The notes: a model not told the origin generated them from the sequence alone. Shown: positions 46,986 through 58,935, counted from the stretch's first letter. The stretch is DNA of 64,000 nucleotides from Microvelia longipes (GCA_018340805.1 JACMZG010001913.1:18187458-18251457), one strand, 5' to 3'. A program made the numbers and translations.

Positions 46986-47869
46986 TTTTGCAAGCGACAC
47001 AAAAAACAATCAATAATAAAATATAAAATACAATTAAAAGAAAAGAAAGATTAAAACCTACTAAAACTTATTTATGTAAAATTTAAAATGAGAGAATAAT
47101 AACATTAAAATGTCAAAAGATGAAAATAGGTGAAGAATAATAAAAAGTTTTATACCAAATCATGAAGTCAAAACACATTTTTCATTATTTCGATTTCTCC
47201 TCCTTCTATTTTTGACTACTTTCTTTTAAGTCAAAGAAATTTCAGGAGACAAAAAGAATGAGAAAGAAAAGACATCCAGAAGTAAAAAGCAAAGTTCTTA
47301 ATTTATTTTAAGGACAGACAGTTTGTTATTTTACTTTTACTATTTTTGCTGTTTTAAAAGAGAAAAACAAGCTATCAATTTTCTCTCCTTACACTCTTAT
47401 ACAGTTAAACTGTATAAATGATCTGAATTATAATTTTCGTTCTTAAGATATTGCTTACACTAACCGTATTAAATTAAAAATATAATAATTTTTTATCACA
47501 AAAAGGATTACACACGTGCCAAATTTTAACTTAAATAATTTTTTGTTTTTAACCACTTTTTAAAAAAACTTATGCATGTTATCCGTTGAAAATTGAACTA
47601 AAGGCGATGGTGAATCGAAACTTGGCACATTTCATGTACTAATACAGGAAATGAAATAATCAGTACTTATGCCCGCCACACAAACAATCAAAGATCGATC
47701 CCGATCGGAACATCTACGATTTCTATGCAATGATCATCCTTTTTCGTGCCGTTCTTTGAAAGGTACGTTAAGCTATTGGTTCCAAGCCTGAGCGATGTCA
47801 GATACCCGTAAAAGATCTCTAACCCTAAACAAACCTAGGTTTAGGCAACATTTAGGACTCTCAATAGTG

Positions 47870-47873
<4 letters not shown>
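46986..47873. other. AT-rich DNA, no gene seen
   Basis: Nothing recognisable. Confidence 0.45.
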
Positions 47874-47918
<45 letters not shown>

Positions 47919-47924
47919 TATTAT
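47874..47924. repeat. (AT)n microsatellite
   Basis: Short AT dinucleotide tract. Confidence 0.93.
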
Positions 47925-48349
47925 ATGTTTCTGCCTTATGGTTTCGAGAGAAGGGAAGTTTATCTGGAAGTAAAGCACGTATTGTTTTTATTTGAAGCTA
48001 ATGAAATTTATCGTTAAGTCACGGCTCTTTTGTAGAAGTAGTAATATGGGGGTGGGGAGAGGTAGTAACTACCCAGGAAAGTAGGCCACGTTGTTGGGCC
48101 CTTTTTGCCAGCTCCCTAAAAGAGTGTTCTACTCCTTTTAATTTCACGTGTAGGTATATTTCATCAAATCTAGACAGAAGAGCCGTGGTTTTCTATGGTT
48201 CCTCTCATGCTTTTTTCAAGCAATCATACGTATTTTTACTGACTCTTATAGTCTAGTGAAAAATAGGAACAACACGTGCCCTCGCTGTTAAAACAAACCT
48301 CGATGCACTTTAAACTACAAGGCAGACACACTATAGTATTATAATGAAT
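47925..48349. other. No gene seen
   Basis: Somewhat less AT-rich than its surroundings, but without an open frame or repeat that I can recognise. Confidence 0.4.
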
Positions 48350-48622
48350 CTCCTACGAGGGTCCTAAATTTTGCTTATACCCAGTCTCATTTAGGGTAAA
48401 GGATCTTTAACGAGTACCTGACAATGAACAGGCTCGAGACCACTGGCTTTACGTCACTTCTAAAGGACGTGGTACGCAGAATTTTTATCCCCCTCATAAA
48501 AATCCCAGAGGCCCGAGCAAGGATTGAACCCATGACTAAATAAACTCGGAAGTTTAAAGTAGTCCTTTCATTCTGTGTATTGGCCACATACCTTAACCAC
48601 AACACCGCGAGTGACTCCGGCT
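48350..48622 (-). mobile_element. tRNA-derived SINE or SINE-like fragment
   Basis: On the minus strand it starts AGAGCCGGAGTCACTCGCGG. An A-box-like GTTGTGGTTAAGG (about 48589-48601) and a B box GGGTTCAATCC (48521-48531) follow. A 3' body contains TCCTTTAGAAGTGACGTAAA and AAAGATCCTTTACCC. The A-B distance is longer than usual because of about 40 inserted bases. No flanking duplication was found. It is unlike the 4.73-kb SINE, so it is a second family. Confidence 0.6.
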
Positions 48623-48772
48623 CTTCTGTAAATTAGACGAAAAATGCATCCGCTAGGACTTAATAGTTAAAAAAACTATATTTTATCTAAGGGATTTAGC
48701 AAAATAGGCCCAACAACAAGATCTACTAGCTAGGTGATCTTACTTCTCCCTAATTAATATCATTAGGATACA

Positions 48773-48941
48773 CAATATAATTGTGCGAGAGACACCTAGG
48801 AAATGTAACAAGCAAAACGCAATGCTACATTTGGGCACTGTTTCATCATTCGACATTCGTCATCATTGATGGCTCGACATAATGTCATGTCCCAACTCTG
48901 TTTCGTTACGTCTAACTCATCAGGGCGCCGACAGAGCCTGA
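48773..48941 (+). repeat. 169-bp dispersed repeat, copy 2, with perfect 11-bp target duplication
   Basis: The word ATTAGGATACA occurs immediately before (48762-48772) and after (48942-48952) the copy. Ends are CAATATAATTGTGCG and GACAGAGCCTGA. Sequence and limits match copy 1 at 845 bp, so this is a full unit and not a truncated tail. No A/B box, 5S-like box, poly(A) or terminal inverted repeat is seen. Confidence 0.85.
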
Positions 48942-48985
48942 ATTAGGATACATTCGTCGGATAAATTTATTAGAAACATTTTCCA

Positions 48986-49270
48986 GCGTTTCACATTTAT
49001 GAGTTAATAACATTTAATGACGTATTAAATAGAAAAATTATTTTCCGGATAGCACAACTAGATTTTGCTAACAAAATTTAACCCAAAGATTAAATTTTGC
49101 ACCAAAATCCAACTCTTTAACATGAAAAAACTGGGAGTTACGATGAAAACATATACGCATAGACATAGAGACGGAAAACTTGATACAAATCACCTGAAAC
49201 TGACTATTTAGTTGAAATTCCGGTTTCAGATATTTAATGCAATCACATTACATTATAAATGAGGGAAAGT
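48986..49270 (-). repeat. BS element body fragment
   Basis: Minus-strand order is the terminal-hairpin remnant (CCCTCATTTATAATGTAATG), GGAATTTCAACTAAATAG, GTAACTCCCAGTTTTTTC, GTTGGATTTTGGTGC and AGTTGTGCTATCCGG. The S unit is absent. Confidence 0.75.
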
Positions 49271-49829
49271 AAAAGAAATTCGCTAAAATTTAAAACTGTT
49301 AAAAAGTTTTCTGAATTTACTTTCTAAAGATTTTTTGTAGCGAGGTTGTTGAGACTACGAAGCTTTTTTCCTTAAAAATTTCCCTAAAATAAAGAAAAGA
49401 AGGTAAAGTCTACAATAATTAAAACAAGACTGCAAAAGATTTTTTTTAACATTTATCAAAAGTTAATTTATAATTTTTTCAAGCTAAAACTTAAAATCTT
49501 ATAAGAAACGTTTACTTTTAAAGCTTATAAGTTGTAAAAAGTTTTATTTTAGTAATGTTTACAATTTAATAACTACTGCTTCGCTCAATCAAAAAGTAAC
49601 ATATACAACGAATTCAAAGAATTGAGAATTTTAAGACCTTTTGCAGAAATGAAAAGCAATCAAAAAATTATCTTTGGACCGTTTTTGGCTCATTGCCATC
49701 ATCACCATGCAGGGAAAATTTGAGGTATTCATTATCATGAAAGATTCAATAATATTAATATTAAACAGCAATTATTAGTAACTGAGGTTTTTATTGCTTT
49801 TTAACACGGCGGTAAATAGAACATGTTAT
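49271..49829. other. AT-rich DNA, no gene seen
   Basis: Nothing recognisable. Confidence 0.45.
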
Positions 49830-50325
49830 AAAATACTATAACACACACATACAGACAGATATTTAAATTATTAGCGTTAGTGGATTTTATACCATAAGGA
49901 TGAAAATAAAAGTCTATCCACAAATAAATTTTAACCAATGTAATGATGACAAAACCGGCTTTCAACCTTATACATCCTCAGTGCCGGTGAGAAGAAGCTA
50001 ATTTTTCCTCTTGAGTCTTGTTACAAGATATGAGTCTGCATCCAGTCTCAAATCTTGTAACAAGACTCAAGAGGAAAAATTAGCTTCTTCTCACCGGCAC
50101 TGAGGATGACCTGTATTAGGTTGAAATCCGGTTTTGTCATCATTACATTGGTTGAAATTTATTTGTGGGTAGAATTTTATTTACATCCTTATACAGACAG
50201 ACTAATTCGTAAAAACTACTCATGTCTTAAAAAACCTTAAAAAGATAATTTATAAACTCGACTTAAAAGTTTTTGCAAACACAATACTTTTCCTACATTA
50301 ATATGTAGGATATAAATCAGAAAAG
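49830..50325 (-). repeat. BS element body fragment carrying fold-back 3
   Basis: ACACACACATACAGACAG on the left and ACAGACAGACTAATTCG, CACAATACTTTTCCTAC and GGATATAAATCAGAAAAG on the right form the 5' portion of a minus-strand BS copy. It is split by the hairpin insertion at 49860-50190. Confidence 0.7.
49860..50190 (-). mobile_element. Fold-back 3: long hairpin with lead and 11-bp target duplication
   Basis: Arms at about 49894-50034 and 50047-50192 pair with a few mismatches and one 5-bp indel. The target duplication is ATACAGACAGA (49849-49859 and 50191-50201), inside a BS fragment where the word fits once. The outermost two bases of the right arm overlap the duplication. A 34-bp unpaired lead precedes the left arm. 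The arm core GCTTTCAACCTTA...CAGTGCCGGTGAGAAG is the type II sequence. Confidence 0.92.
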
Positions 50326-50900
50326 TATAAATTGAGAAAAAACCTTGCGATAGTTAACTTACTCGAAGTTAAGAAAACATATTTTGTACAATTTCAAATA
50401 TATCTTTGAAAACTAATTGAATTATTTTATTTCCAACCTTAGTGATATCTATAAGGGCTAAGATTTCTATTCAACTTTTCCAATATTTTAGAAAAAGGTC
50501 TTGAAAGATCTTTTATTACAGCGAACGAGTGAAATACGGAACAAAATACCCCATCTATAAAGTGCCATATATGCTTTCAGGCCCTTTTGTTCTCGTATTG
50601 AAGTTATATTCTATTGTACTCAGCGTGTTTTCCTTTTGTACGAATTCGAGGGAAAAAGCTGTTATTCAAAATAGTATATTGTATTTTACGCGTGTAGTGC
50701 ACTTGTAAAACTCGAAATTTGAACCAGACCATTGTTGTAGGTGGAAAGGAATTCTAAAATATAATATAAAGGAATAGAAGTTATTATAAAGGATATAGTC
50801 AGCTAAAAGTATAAAGGAAAAACATTTAAGGGTACAACTTAATTCTTATTTCTTTTTCCCTTTATGATTCCTTTGAAATAATTAGGTGAAAAAGACAATT
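50326..50900. other. AT-rich DNA, no gene seen
   Basis: Nothing recognisable. Confidence 0.45.
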
Positions 50901-51643
50901 AAAAATAGGGTACGGGGTACCTCAGAACTTTCCCTCATTACATCGGATTCGCTACGCTTATCCTCCCTGCTTCAGAATCGCTTCGCTCGTCCTCAGATAG
51001 TAAATGCATCCGTATCATTCTCAGCAGTCACCCATACAGCACTGACCACGCAGAATGCTGCGTAACTTTTATTATCTAACAAAAACCATAGATATACTTG
51101 ACGTGTTAAAACTAAACATAGTGTACTTTTTTATTGGATAATAATATACACTTGTATTAAAAAATTATTTTTTTTTTTATATATACATTTGTACCAAATT
51201 TCAACTCAATTGGACTATTTCCTATTTTTTTACAATTTCTTAAAAAACACACAAGTAATTTAATAAAAATTTAACTAATTCTGATAATGAGATGAAATTT
51301 GGCCCATATCTTAGTCTTATACTCACATGCGTGCCAAATCTCAATCCGATCGCATCATTTTTCCGCATTTATAAATTTTTCAAAATTTTCCCTGAGTCAT
51401 TATTGCGGGCTAATGACGTCATACAATTTTCTTCCGAATAGCACAACTACAGCAAAATACTGATACAAAGTTTCAACTTAAATACACAGGGTGCTACGAT
51501 GATAACACACACACACAGACAGACAACTTTGCGAAAACCACTAAGGAGGACTTAAAAACGCCTGAAACGGATAATTACGGTTTTGGATTTTTTCGCAAAC
51601 ACAATACTTTTTCTATATACCTACGGTATAAATGAGGAAAAGT
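50901..51643 (-). mobile_element. BS composite element, copy 8 (most complete)
   Basis: Minus-strand order is terminal hairpin, GTAGCACCCTGTGTATTTA, TAGTTGTGCTATTCGG, ATTGTATGACGTCATTAGC and linker AAGTACACTATGTTTAGTT. TATCTATGGTTTTTG and the 5S-like part (51020-51069: AAAGTTACGCAGCATTC, GTGGTCAGTGC, TGTATGGGTGACTGCTGAG) follow. The tail is CTGAGGACGAGCGAAGCG, AGCGTAGCGAATCC and GAGGTACCCCGTACCC. The CTTTTCCTCAT word at the 5' end is matched by an inverted counterpart near the 3' end, so a short inverted terminal repeat is possible. Confidence 0.88.
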
Positions 51644-51799
51644 AAAATTAGGTAAACTTATTATTTTTTGGGGAAAATAACACCATAGCAGACTTTCCAG
51701 TTTTGAAATTCTTTAAATGGTTAAAAATAACCCTGCCACAAGTACTAGAGCTATTTCTCAAGCTTTAATAGTATCTCATATGTTTTCCTCACTGAAAAT

Positions 51800-51945
51800 A
51801 TTTCATATAGTACGACACACGGTAAAATCAGTTGACAGCGTAGGGAAATGACACGAGGGAGCTAATGAGGTTAGTCCTGGATGTTATACCACGCCCTCAA
51901 ATTTAAATCAGGCCTACCTTATTGCTTGGCCTGATATACTATAGT
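51800..51945. repeat. Repeat shared with 46.41 kb, partner segments in opposite relative orientation
   Basis: TAGTACGACACACGG, AAAATCAGTTGACAGCGTAG is the inverse of 46508-46556. GTTATACCACGCCCTCAAAT then CAGGCCTACCTTA is in the same orientation as 46420-46458. CAGGCCTACCTTATTG / TTGGCCTG forms a worn hairpin. Confidence 0.7.
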
Positions 51946-53742
51946 AAATACAAATAGTGTACAAAACCAAACGCATTTGGAAGTTATGACCTGACGTTTT
52001 TATGAATGACGTGTGACGTCATTGCAGGAATCTGTATAGGCGGTCAACATTGAAAATTGACTATTTATTCCTGCATTGACGTCGATTCCGGACTTTAACC
52101 CAAAATGTCAAAAAAAATTATTTCATTCATAAAAACCCTCCAATTTAATCACCTTATAAATTAGCTTGACTATATACGGCGTGATAAAATAAATTATGTA
52201 AAATGCGAAAAATGCAGGTTAATTCATTAATTCACTTAAATCATTTAATTTTAGAACATTTTAAGCATGTTGTTAAACTACTCGTAACATCATGTATGTG
52301 GTAGATACAGTGTAACTATAAAATAAATTATTAAAAAAATGTACCGACGTCATTAATTTATGTATGTTTTTTTAAAACAAATAGTATGAATAATTCATAA
52401 ATTTACTTAGGAATTATCAAGGAAAAAATATAAATAACATAAATATTACAAACAAATAAATAAATACATGGAATAGAAATAAATATTTACTTAATTTAAT
52501 AAATAAATCAAAAATAATAAATAAACGATACAGGATCAAATTTTCTTTTGAAAATTAGTCTAAAATCAATAAGAGAGATAGTATGACAATGAAAATAACT
52601 TCGTTGTCTTTAATAGTAATTGTTTAAAGGAAAAAAGTATAAAAAAATTTCAGATAATACCCTTTTTCAAAGTTTGTTAACATGGAATACAATTACAAAA
52701 TCTTTTAATAGACACAACCTTTACGGGTATATAAACTTTTAAGGTTATAACACCTTCACGTAACATAAAACTAAAAATACCGAAATAAAGAGTGACAAAA
52801 GAGTTAAAAATAGAAAAATAAACTTTACTAATAAAAATAAAAATAAAAATATTCGAGTAAAAAATTAATATTATTGAAATATATTTTAACAAATAAAATA
52901 AAAATATATATTATTAAATACTTATTTATAATAACTTACATATATATTTTTATAGTTTTAATTATTTTAAGGGGACTACATTAGTTCAACTTACGCTTAA
53001 TTAAATCTAATTAGAAAAGTCAATGTGGTTTTCAGAGCTTTCAGAATGTGGTGTATTTGAAATTGAACTGAAAATTCTTAGAGTATTAAAAGTTTTTGTT
53101 AAATGGTCAAAGTTAATAGAATAAAATAAATATTCTAATGTGTTCAGGTTTTAGAGACTTGACAAATATGTAACCTTATCATAACCTCCACCAAGAGTTA
53201 TTACGTTAATACAAGTCAATATTATTCGGCTTTTTGCAAATTTCAACCGTTGCATACTTCTTGCTTAGGTGTTACTGTTATTATTCGATGTTTATGAATT
53301 ATTATGTTTAAAAGTGTGTGACTTTAAAAATAAAATAAATAACTTTATTATTTTAAAAACATACATATATCATAATATAAACAACGGCATAAATGTAAAT
53401 GTAATAACAAACAGTACAAATTAATATATTTACTTTTAAGCAATAAATTAAATTTTAACAGCCGCAAAAGCTTTGGCTTGTATTGCTTTTGTTTTATATA
53501 TGCAACATTATATAAACAAATTGATATTAGTTTTTTTATTGTTTTTTTATTTGTATTGTTAAAATAATTATAATAAATAATAAATGAAAAAATGAATGAA
53601 TAAAAAAATTTAATACTAATTTTAAGTGCAATAGATCAGTAATACAAAATTCACTAGTTAATTTGGTTAGTAAATTACTAGAATATTTATTTGATAATTT
53701 TCATACAGTAAAAAGATAATAAGAAATAAGGTAAGTAAGAAA
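51946..53742. other. AT-rich DNA, no gene seen
   Basis: About 1.8 kb of very AT-rich DNA without a recognised feature. Confidence 0.5.
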
Positions 53743-53755
53743 TAATAAATGACTA

Positions 53756-54062
53756 ATGGTTTGCATGATTGGTCTCCATATTAGTTTAGTAGTGATGAGT
53801 GGGCACAAATGAGACAAGTGAATATTGTTTTACTGAACTATATTTCGCTCCACACTGAGCATATTCATGTTACACGTTAATACCGTTAGGATAGTCTAAC
53901 TAAGTTAAAATCAAGATCTGTAACATTATTCAGATCTTGATTTTAACTTAGTTAGACTATCCTAACGGTATTAACGTGTAACATGAATATGCTCAGTGTG
54001 GAGCGAAATATAGTTCAGTAAAACAATATTCACTTGTCTCATTTGTGCCCACTCATCACTAC
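53756..54062 (-). mobile_element. Fold-back 2: 135-bp perfect hairpin with lead and 13-bp target duplication
   Basis: Arms 53786-53920 and 53931-54065 are perfectly complementary with a 10-bp loop (TAACATTATT). TAATAAATGACTA flanks the insert (53743-53755 and 54063-54075); the outermost bases of the right arm overlap it. A lead of about 30 bp with GATTGGTCTCCATATTAG lies only on the left, as in fold-back 1. Arm words GCATATTCATGT and GTCTAACTAAGTT are related to that element, while the rest differs. Confidence 0.95.
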
Positions 54063-54215
54063 TAATAAATGACTATACAAAAAAATCTGTTTTGTTTTCC
54101 TGAATTTCAATATTTAACAAATATGCCTAGTAAAAAAATATACATAGATCTAAAAATAAACGTTGCTGGTAGCCTCAATACCACGTTTTAATTTTAAATA
54201 AGCACCGAAAATAAA

Positions 54216-54352
54216 AGAGACACCTTGGAAATGTAACAAGCAAAATGAATTGTTCCATCATTCGACATTCGTCATCATTGATGGCACGACATAATGTCTT
54301 GTCCCACTCTGTTTCGTTACGTCAAACTCACCAGGGCGACAAAAGAGCCTGA
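54216..54352 (+). repeat. 169-bp dispersed repeat, copy 3 (5' truncated, internal deletion)
   Basis: It starts within AGAGACACCTTGGAAATG and ends AAAAGAGCCTGAAC. A stretch containing the TGCTACAT word is deleted. Confidence 0.75.
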
Positions 54353-55071
54353 ACTCACTCTGACCTTCAATTAAAATTCCAAAGAATATAATATGAAGTA
54401 TTTATGAGAGACGAGCGGTGCCCTCTTACCGACGTCATGCTTGGTAAACAAACATATATCATTTGATATTACCGATTTTTGCTATAAATAGTTGACACAA
54501 TATAATAGAGTATTTGCACAATTTTTTTTAATACATTATTTTTAAATCATATAAAAGAAACCCTGTAAAATATTAGAATGAAAAAACTTTTGATGATACA
54601 GCAAAAAAAAACAAAAAATATATTTAAACATGTTCTTTTGGCGGGAAAACGGCCTCGACTGCTTGTGACGTCAGACGTAAGAATACCGCCGTGTAGTACA
54701 ATATTCACTAGAGAAACACTCATAAGAGTTTATTCTATACTGTCAACAAGATGATACTGACAGCTGTAGTTATCACGTTCCTTAGGCATTGTATTACCTG
54801 AAGCACGGAATTTGTTTCAATCTTCTTTACATTCTATTAAACTGTAAGCAAATGTTGACCTTAACTTAAACTCTTATCTGTACATTAAACGACCCAACCT
54901 TTAGAACGTTCCGTTTTCACCCCACTCTCTTACCCATTCCCCCTCTCCTCTTTTTTAATTGCTTATTTCGACTATTTAAAATTAAATTAAATATTTTTCA
55001 CAGCTTAATATATTTTTTAAAACACATTTAATCATTTTAGAACTAAATTTTTTTTTTAGTAAAAATGCAAA
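54353..55071. other. AT-rich DNA, no gene seen
   Basis: Nothing recognisable. Confidence 0.45.
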
Positions 55072-55133
55072 TACTATATTGTGCAAGAGACACCTAGGAA
55101 ATGTAAGAAGCAAAATGTACTTGCTTGCTACAT
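55072..55133 (+). repeat. 169-bp dispersed repeat, copy 4 (5' third only)
   Basis: ATATTGTGCAAGAGACACC, TAGGAAATGTAAGAAGCAAA and CTTGCTACAT are recognisable, after which similarity stops. Confidence 0.65.
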
Positions 55134-56371
55134 ATCCTAGGAATGTATTTTAAGTTTACGCACTTGTAATACCATTTTAAAAACTTCCAAGATGCTTTTA
55201 ATAATTCATAAATTTTTCTTTAATAATAATATAAATTTGACCCATAACCTCCGTTTCAAAAGCATAGTTTTGGTTTGTAGGAGAATCGTTTTTCTCGATT
55301 TGCTAAAAATCGCTGAGTTGGCAGGGTTACTCTATAGTAAAAAAATGTCGGTACCGGTCGGACGATTTACTTTGTCTTTGATATCGAATAATATTTTTAT
55401 AGTTGAATAACTGATTAATGAGTTGGTGGCGTAGTTATTAAATCCTTTTAGCAAATGTTTCGCATATTTAAGTACGCTACTTTAAGGTGTGTTATTTAAG
55501 TAACAGTTTTAACCACAATATCTTCAGTATATCTTTAAAACTGGTTTTATTAACTTTATATTTACTATATTCTGGAGACTGAATAGGATTTTAGATTCGT
55601 CTATTATGATTTTTATAGATCAAATATGCAATAAACATGAAAATAAAAAAACCGCTTTTTACAACAATACGTTCCTTATCTAATAATAAAAATAAAAAGA
55701 AATTGAAAAGCCTTTCTACAAGTCAAGTGTAGTAATGCTTATTTTAAGGTCATAACAAAGGCCTATAAAACCACAAAGCCTTAAAGTTAAGAAATATAAA
55801 GCTTAAAGCTTCCAGGCAACTATTCGACAGAAGTAAAATGTCCTTCTTTTTAACAGCTTGGAAGTTAAAGAAAATAAATTGAGTGTGAAGTTGATTAATT
55901 AAAGAATATCTTCTGCAAAATCCTTCCTACACAGTTAAATGAGTTTTTTAAGTAAATAATGTAATCCCGCATTTCTAAATAAGATTATAGTAGCTTATGT
56001 AAAATCGTAATATACAAATTAATTATTACAATTATTTATTTCATTTATTTTTTCTCAAATACTTCCAATCAAAAAGTGTGTCAATTAATAATTTAAATAA
56101 ATTAAACATTATTGTATTTCTTTTATTATTTATGTTAATTAGTTAATCAAAATTAATTAAGTACTAATCATGAGCCATGACTATAATTTATTTACGTCTA
56201 TCTTGTTTCCCTTCTTTCCTAATTAGCTTAACGCAACAACTGTAAATAAATAAAACATGTTTATTGTCTAAAAAAAGAATGAGCTTAATCTAGTTCCCGG
56301 ATTAACCAAGAAACACACCCAATAGTAAAGTCTTAATCTTAAGCGGAGGTGACTCATCGTAATTTTTATAG
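55134..56371. other. AT-rich DNA, no gene seen
   Basis: A 72-codon frame at 55192-55410 has no family motif. Nothing else is recognised. Confidence 0.45.
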
Positions 56372-56389
56372 TTCCTCACAGTTTAGGTA

Positions 56390-56695
56390 GGTTTAAAGAA
56401 AAAGGAATAAGTTGGCACTAACAGTCCGAAACCAGAATTTCACCTGAATCATCAGTTTCAGATAATTTTAGAACCTCCTGGCTGGTTTTTACCAACTTAT
56501 ATGTGTTAGTGTAAGTTTTTTTATGCATATGTCTGTCATACAGGAATGTTGAAACTTATGATTTCTATCTAAAAATCTAAAGTACATAGTTTTAGCAACA
56601 GATTCAAAAATGCATAAAACGCGGACTTTGTAATTAAGCACGCAAGTACTTCAGTAAAAGACTTGTACCAGATTTGAAAAACTTTGAGAATTTGT
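56390..56695 (+). repeat. Worn BS element body fragment
   Basis: CAGTCCGAAACCAGAATTTC, ATCATCAGTTTCAGATAATT and AACCTCCTGGCTGG correspond to the first 150 bp of the B body. GTTGAAACTTATGA and GACTTGTACCAG follow at reduced spacing. The S unit is absent. Confidence 0.6.
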
Positions 56696-58218
56696 AAAAG
56701 TTAAATTACTGTTGAGGTTTTACATATCTTTTTTCAAAACCTAAAGAAATTAAGGTGGAACATACACTAGACTGAAACATACTGTCTAAGGATGGATCTT
56801 TATCAAGCTCACTTTTTACTAAAGGAACATTTTGATTCCCAGTCTTTAACAATAACATTTTTATATTTTATGAATTGAAAAGGGCTAAGGCAGATCATTC
56901 GTCGACTGCATTATCTGGTGTCTCATTAGAGCCCAATTACTAGTGTAAAATTAAATGATTTTCTTAAATTCTACACATGTCCCTACTTTTAAATTTTTGA
57001 TGTCTAGATAGTTGTTGTTTCTGATGGACCATAGTTTACCAGACTAAAAATAGTAAAATGCAGGGACTGTTAAAATACTAAGGGAACCGAATTGACTGAT
57101 AATTGATGAAAATTATTGAGATTATTTACAGAATATGCTTTAAATGTAGAACTGTATCGCCTTAAGGTAGCAAATAATGTAAAACGTATAAAAAGCAAAA
57201 AAAAATTATGAGGTTTTGGTCATAATATTTTTTAGTTATGTGGTCAACAAACGCTATTAGTTATTGTTTAAAACATATATTTTACATAAATATTAATTAA
57301 TGGTTCGAAGGAATTTTAAATAAAAAGCATTATCAACTAAACAAATATATGTTGAGAGAAATTAGAAAAAACGTTTACACAAAATGCAAGTGAAATTTTC
57401 TAATATGAGAATCATCAAGCTATAAAAATAATTAGTCTAATTAAAGCCGCATTTAAAACAAATGTTAAATTTACACAAAACAGTATTGACACATTAATGA
57501 AAAATTTATTTCGACCAATTATTAATAAATGTTTAGTAATAAAAGCACTTAAAGAAAATTTTAACTTTCATATGAAAATAATTCCACAACATATTCGACC
57601 AAAAAGAGCAAAAGCAAAAAGGTATAAGTGCCTGTTTAACTTTTTAAAAAAATCCATCTAAAAACTTAACTACTCGAATAAAATCCAATAAGAAATTTCT
57701 TTTCAAATAACATAAAATAGTAACATAAAAAATAATAATTCAAAGAATATCAAAGGCCTGAAGGTTTAAGGTTAAGAGAAAGTCAAGATGGCGGAAAATT
57801 ATAGAATGTTTTTTGTTAAAAGTTATTATAAAGAGAATTAAGAATAAATTATGCTATTATTTAGTCCAATTAGGTCTAGAGTAAACCCTTTATTGTAGTT
57901 TACGAGTTCTTGTAGATAAGTGCTCTTTGTTAACTTTGATCTGAAAAGAGTATGATGTTATTTTGAACAGAAAATAATAACTTAACTCGTTTTATGTTTT
58001 CGTTAATTTAAACAGAACTTTAAAACCACGGACATCTAAAGTTTGCTTCCCAGTTTATATAGCCTGTTTAAGAGGCTTTATAACCTAAAGAGATAAGAGG
58101 TAATACCGCAAGTTAAAGAAGCAATTGAAGAATCAGCTATAGTCAAACCAAATCCGGTCAAGGGATAATCATACCCAACAGCAAGTATCGGCGGTAGCTG
58201 ATTCTTATAATTATTGAG
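56696..58218. other. AT-rich DNA, no gene seen
   Basis: About 1.5 kb with no recognised feature. Confidence 0.5.
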
Positions 58219-58275
58219 GTACCCCCCCCCCCCCCCTCTAAAATATTGCCCGGCTCAGCGCCAGAATTATTTGTA
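58219..58275. repeat. Poly(C) run and a P-unit scrap
   Basis: An uninterrupted C run of about 16 bp (58221-58236) is followed by GGCTCAGCGCCAGAATTATT, which matches the end of the P unit. Confidence 0.6.
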
Positions 58276-58350
58276 GAATTTAATTCTCGTCATCATATAT
58301 CCTGTTAATTATGTATATTTAATTATTAGAATATGTTATTAATCTATAAT

Positions 58351-58705
58351 ATAAAATCAAACTGATCAACTAATATAATTCTCTTCCATCCCCCACAAAA
58401 AAAGACTAGTTAAAAGGTTCATAAAATCAAACTGATCTTCTAATATAATTCTCTTCCCTTCCCCCAAAAAAAAACTAGTTAAAAGGTTTATAAAATCAAA
58501 CTGATCTACTAATATAATTCTCTTCCCTCCCCCCCAAAAAACTAGTTAAAAGCGTATATAAAATCAAACTGATTACTAATATAATTCTCTTCCCCCCCCC
58601 CCCCCCAAAAAAAAAAACTAGTTAACACGTTTATAAAATCAAACTGATCTACTAAAATTCTCTTTCCTCCCTCACCAAAAAAACTACTTAAAAGGTTTAT
58701 AAAAG
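58351..58705 (+). repeat. Tandem array, 68-80 bp unit, 5 copies, variable poly(C)-poly(A) junction
   Basis: Units begin with ATAAAATCAAACTGATC at about 58351, 58431, 58490, 58559 and 58632. They continue through AATATAATTCTCTTCC, then a C run of 4-14 bp, an A run and CTAGTTAAAAGG. Length differences come mainly from the C and A runs. Confidence 0.92.
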
Positions 58706-58935
58706 AAGACAGCAGTCCACATATAGTTGAAAAACAACTATTGAGCTTTCAACATAAAAAACTAAGGGTTCTAAGGATTTAATTAGTTTACAGGAGGCAA
58801 GGACGCATCACTTCTATGCAACAGTGGTAGCCTTGGGACAGACAACTCGTTTACATTCATTAACAGTTTCATTATTACATCCTTTTAATAAACACAAATT
58901 AACCTAGTTATTTGGGTATAAGTTATTTACTTAGT

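Noticed and set aside
46716..47009. A hydrophobic 97-codon minus-strand frame resembling a membrane protein
   Set aside because: It is the translation of a 30-bp AT-rich tandem repeat (repeated FYY-CQY-type peptide).
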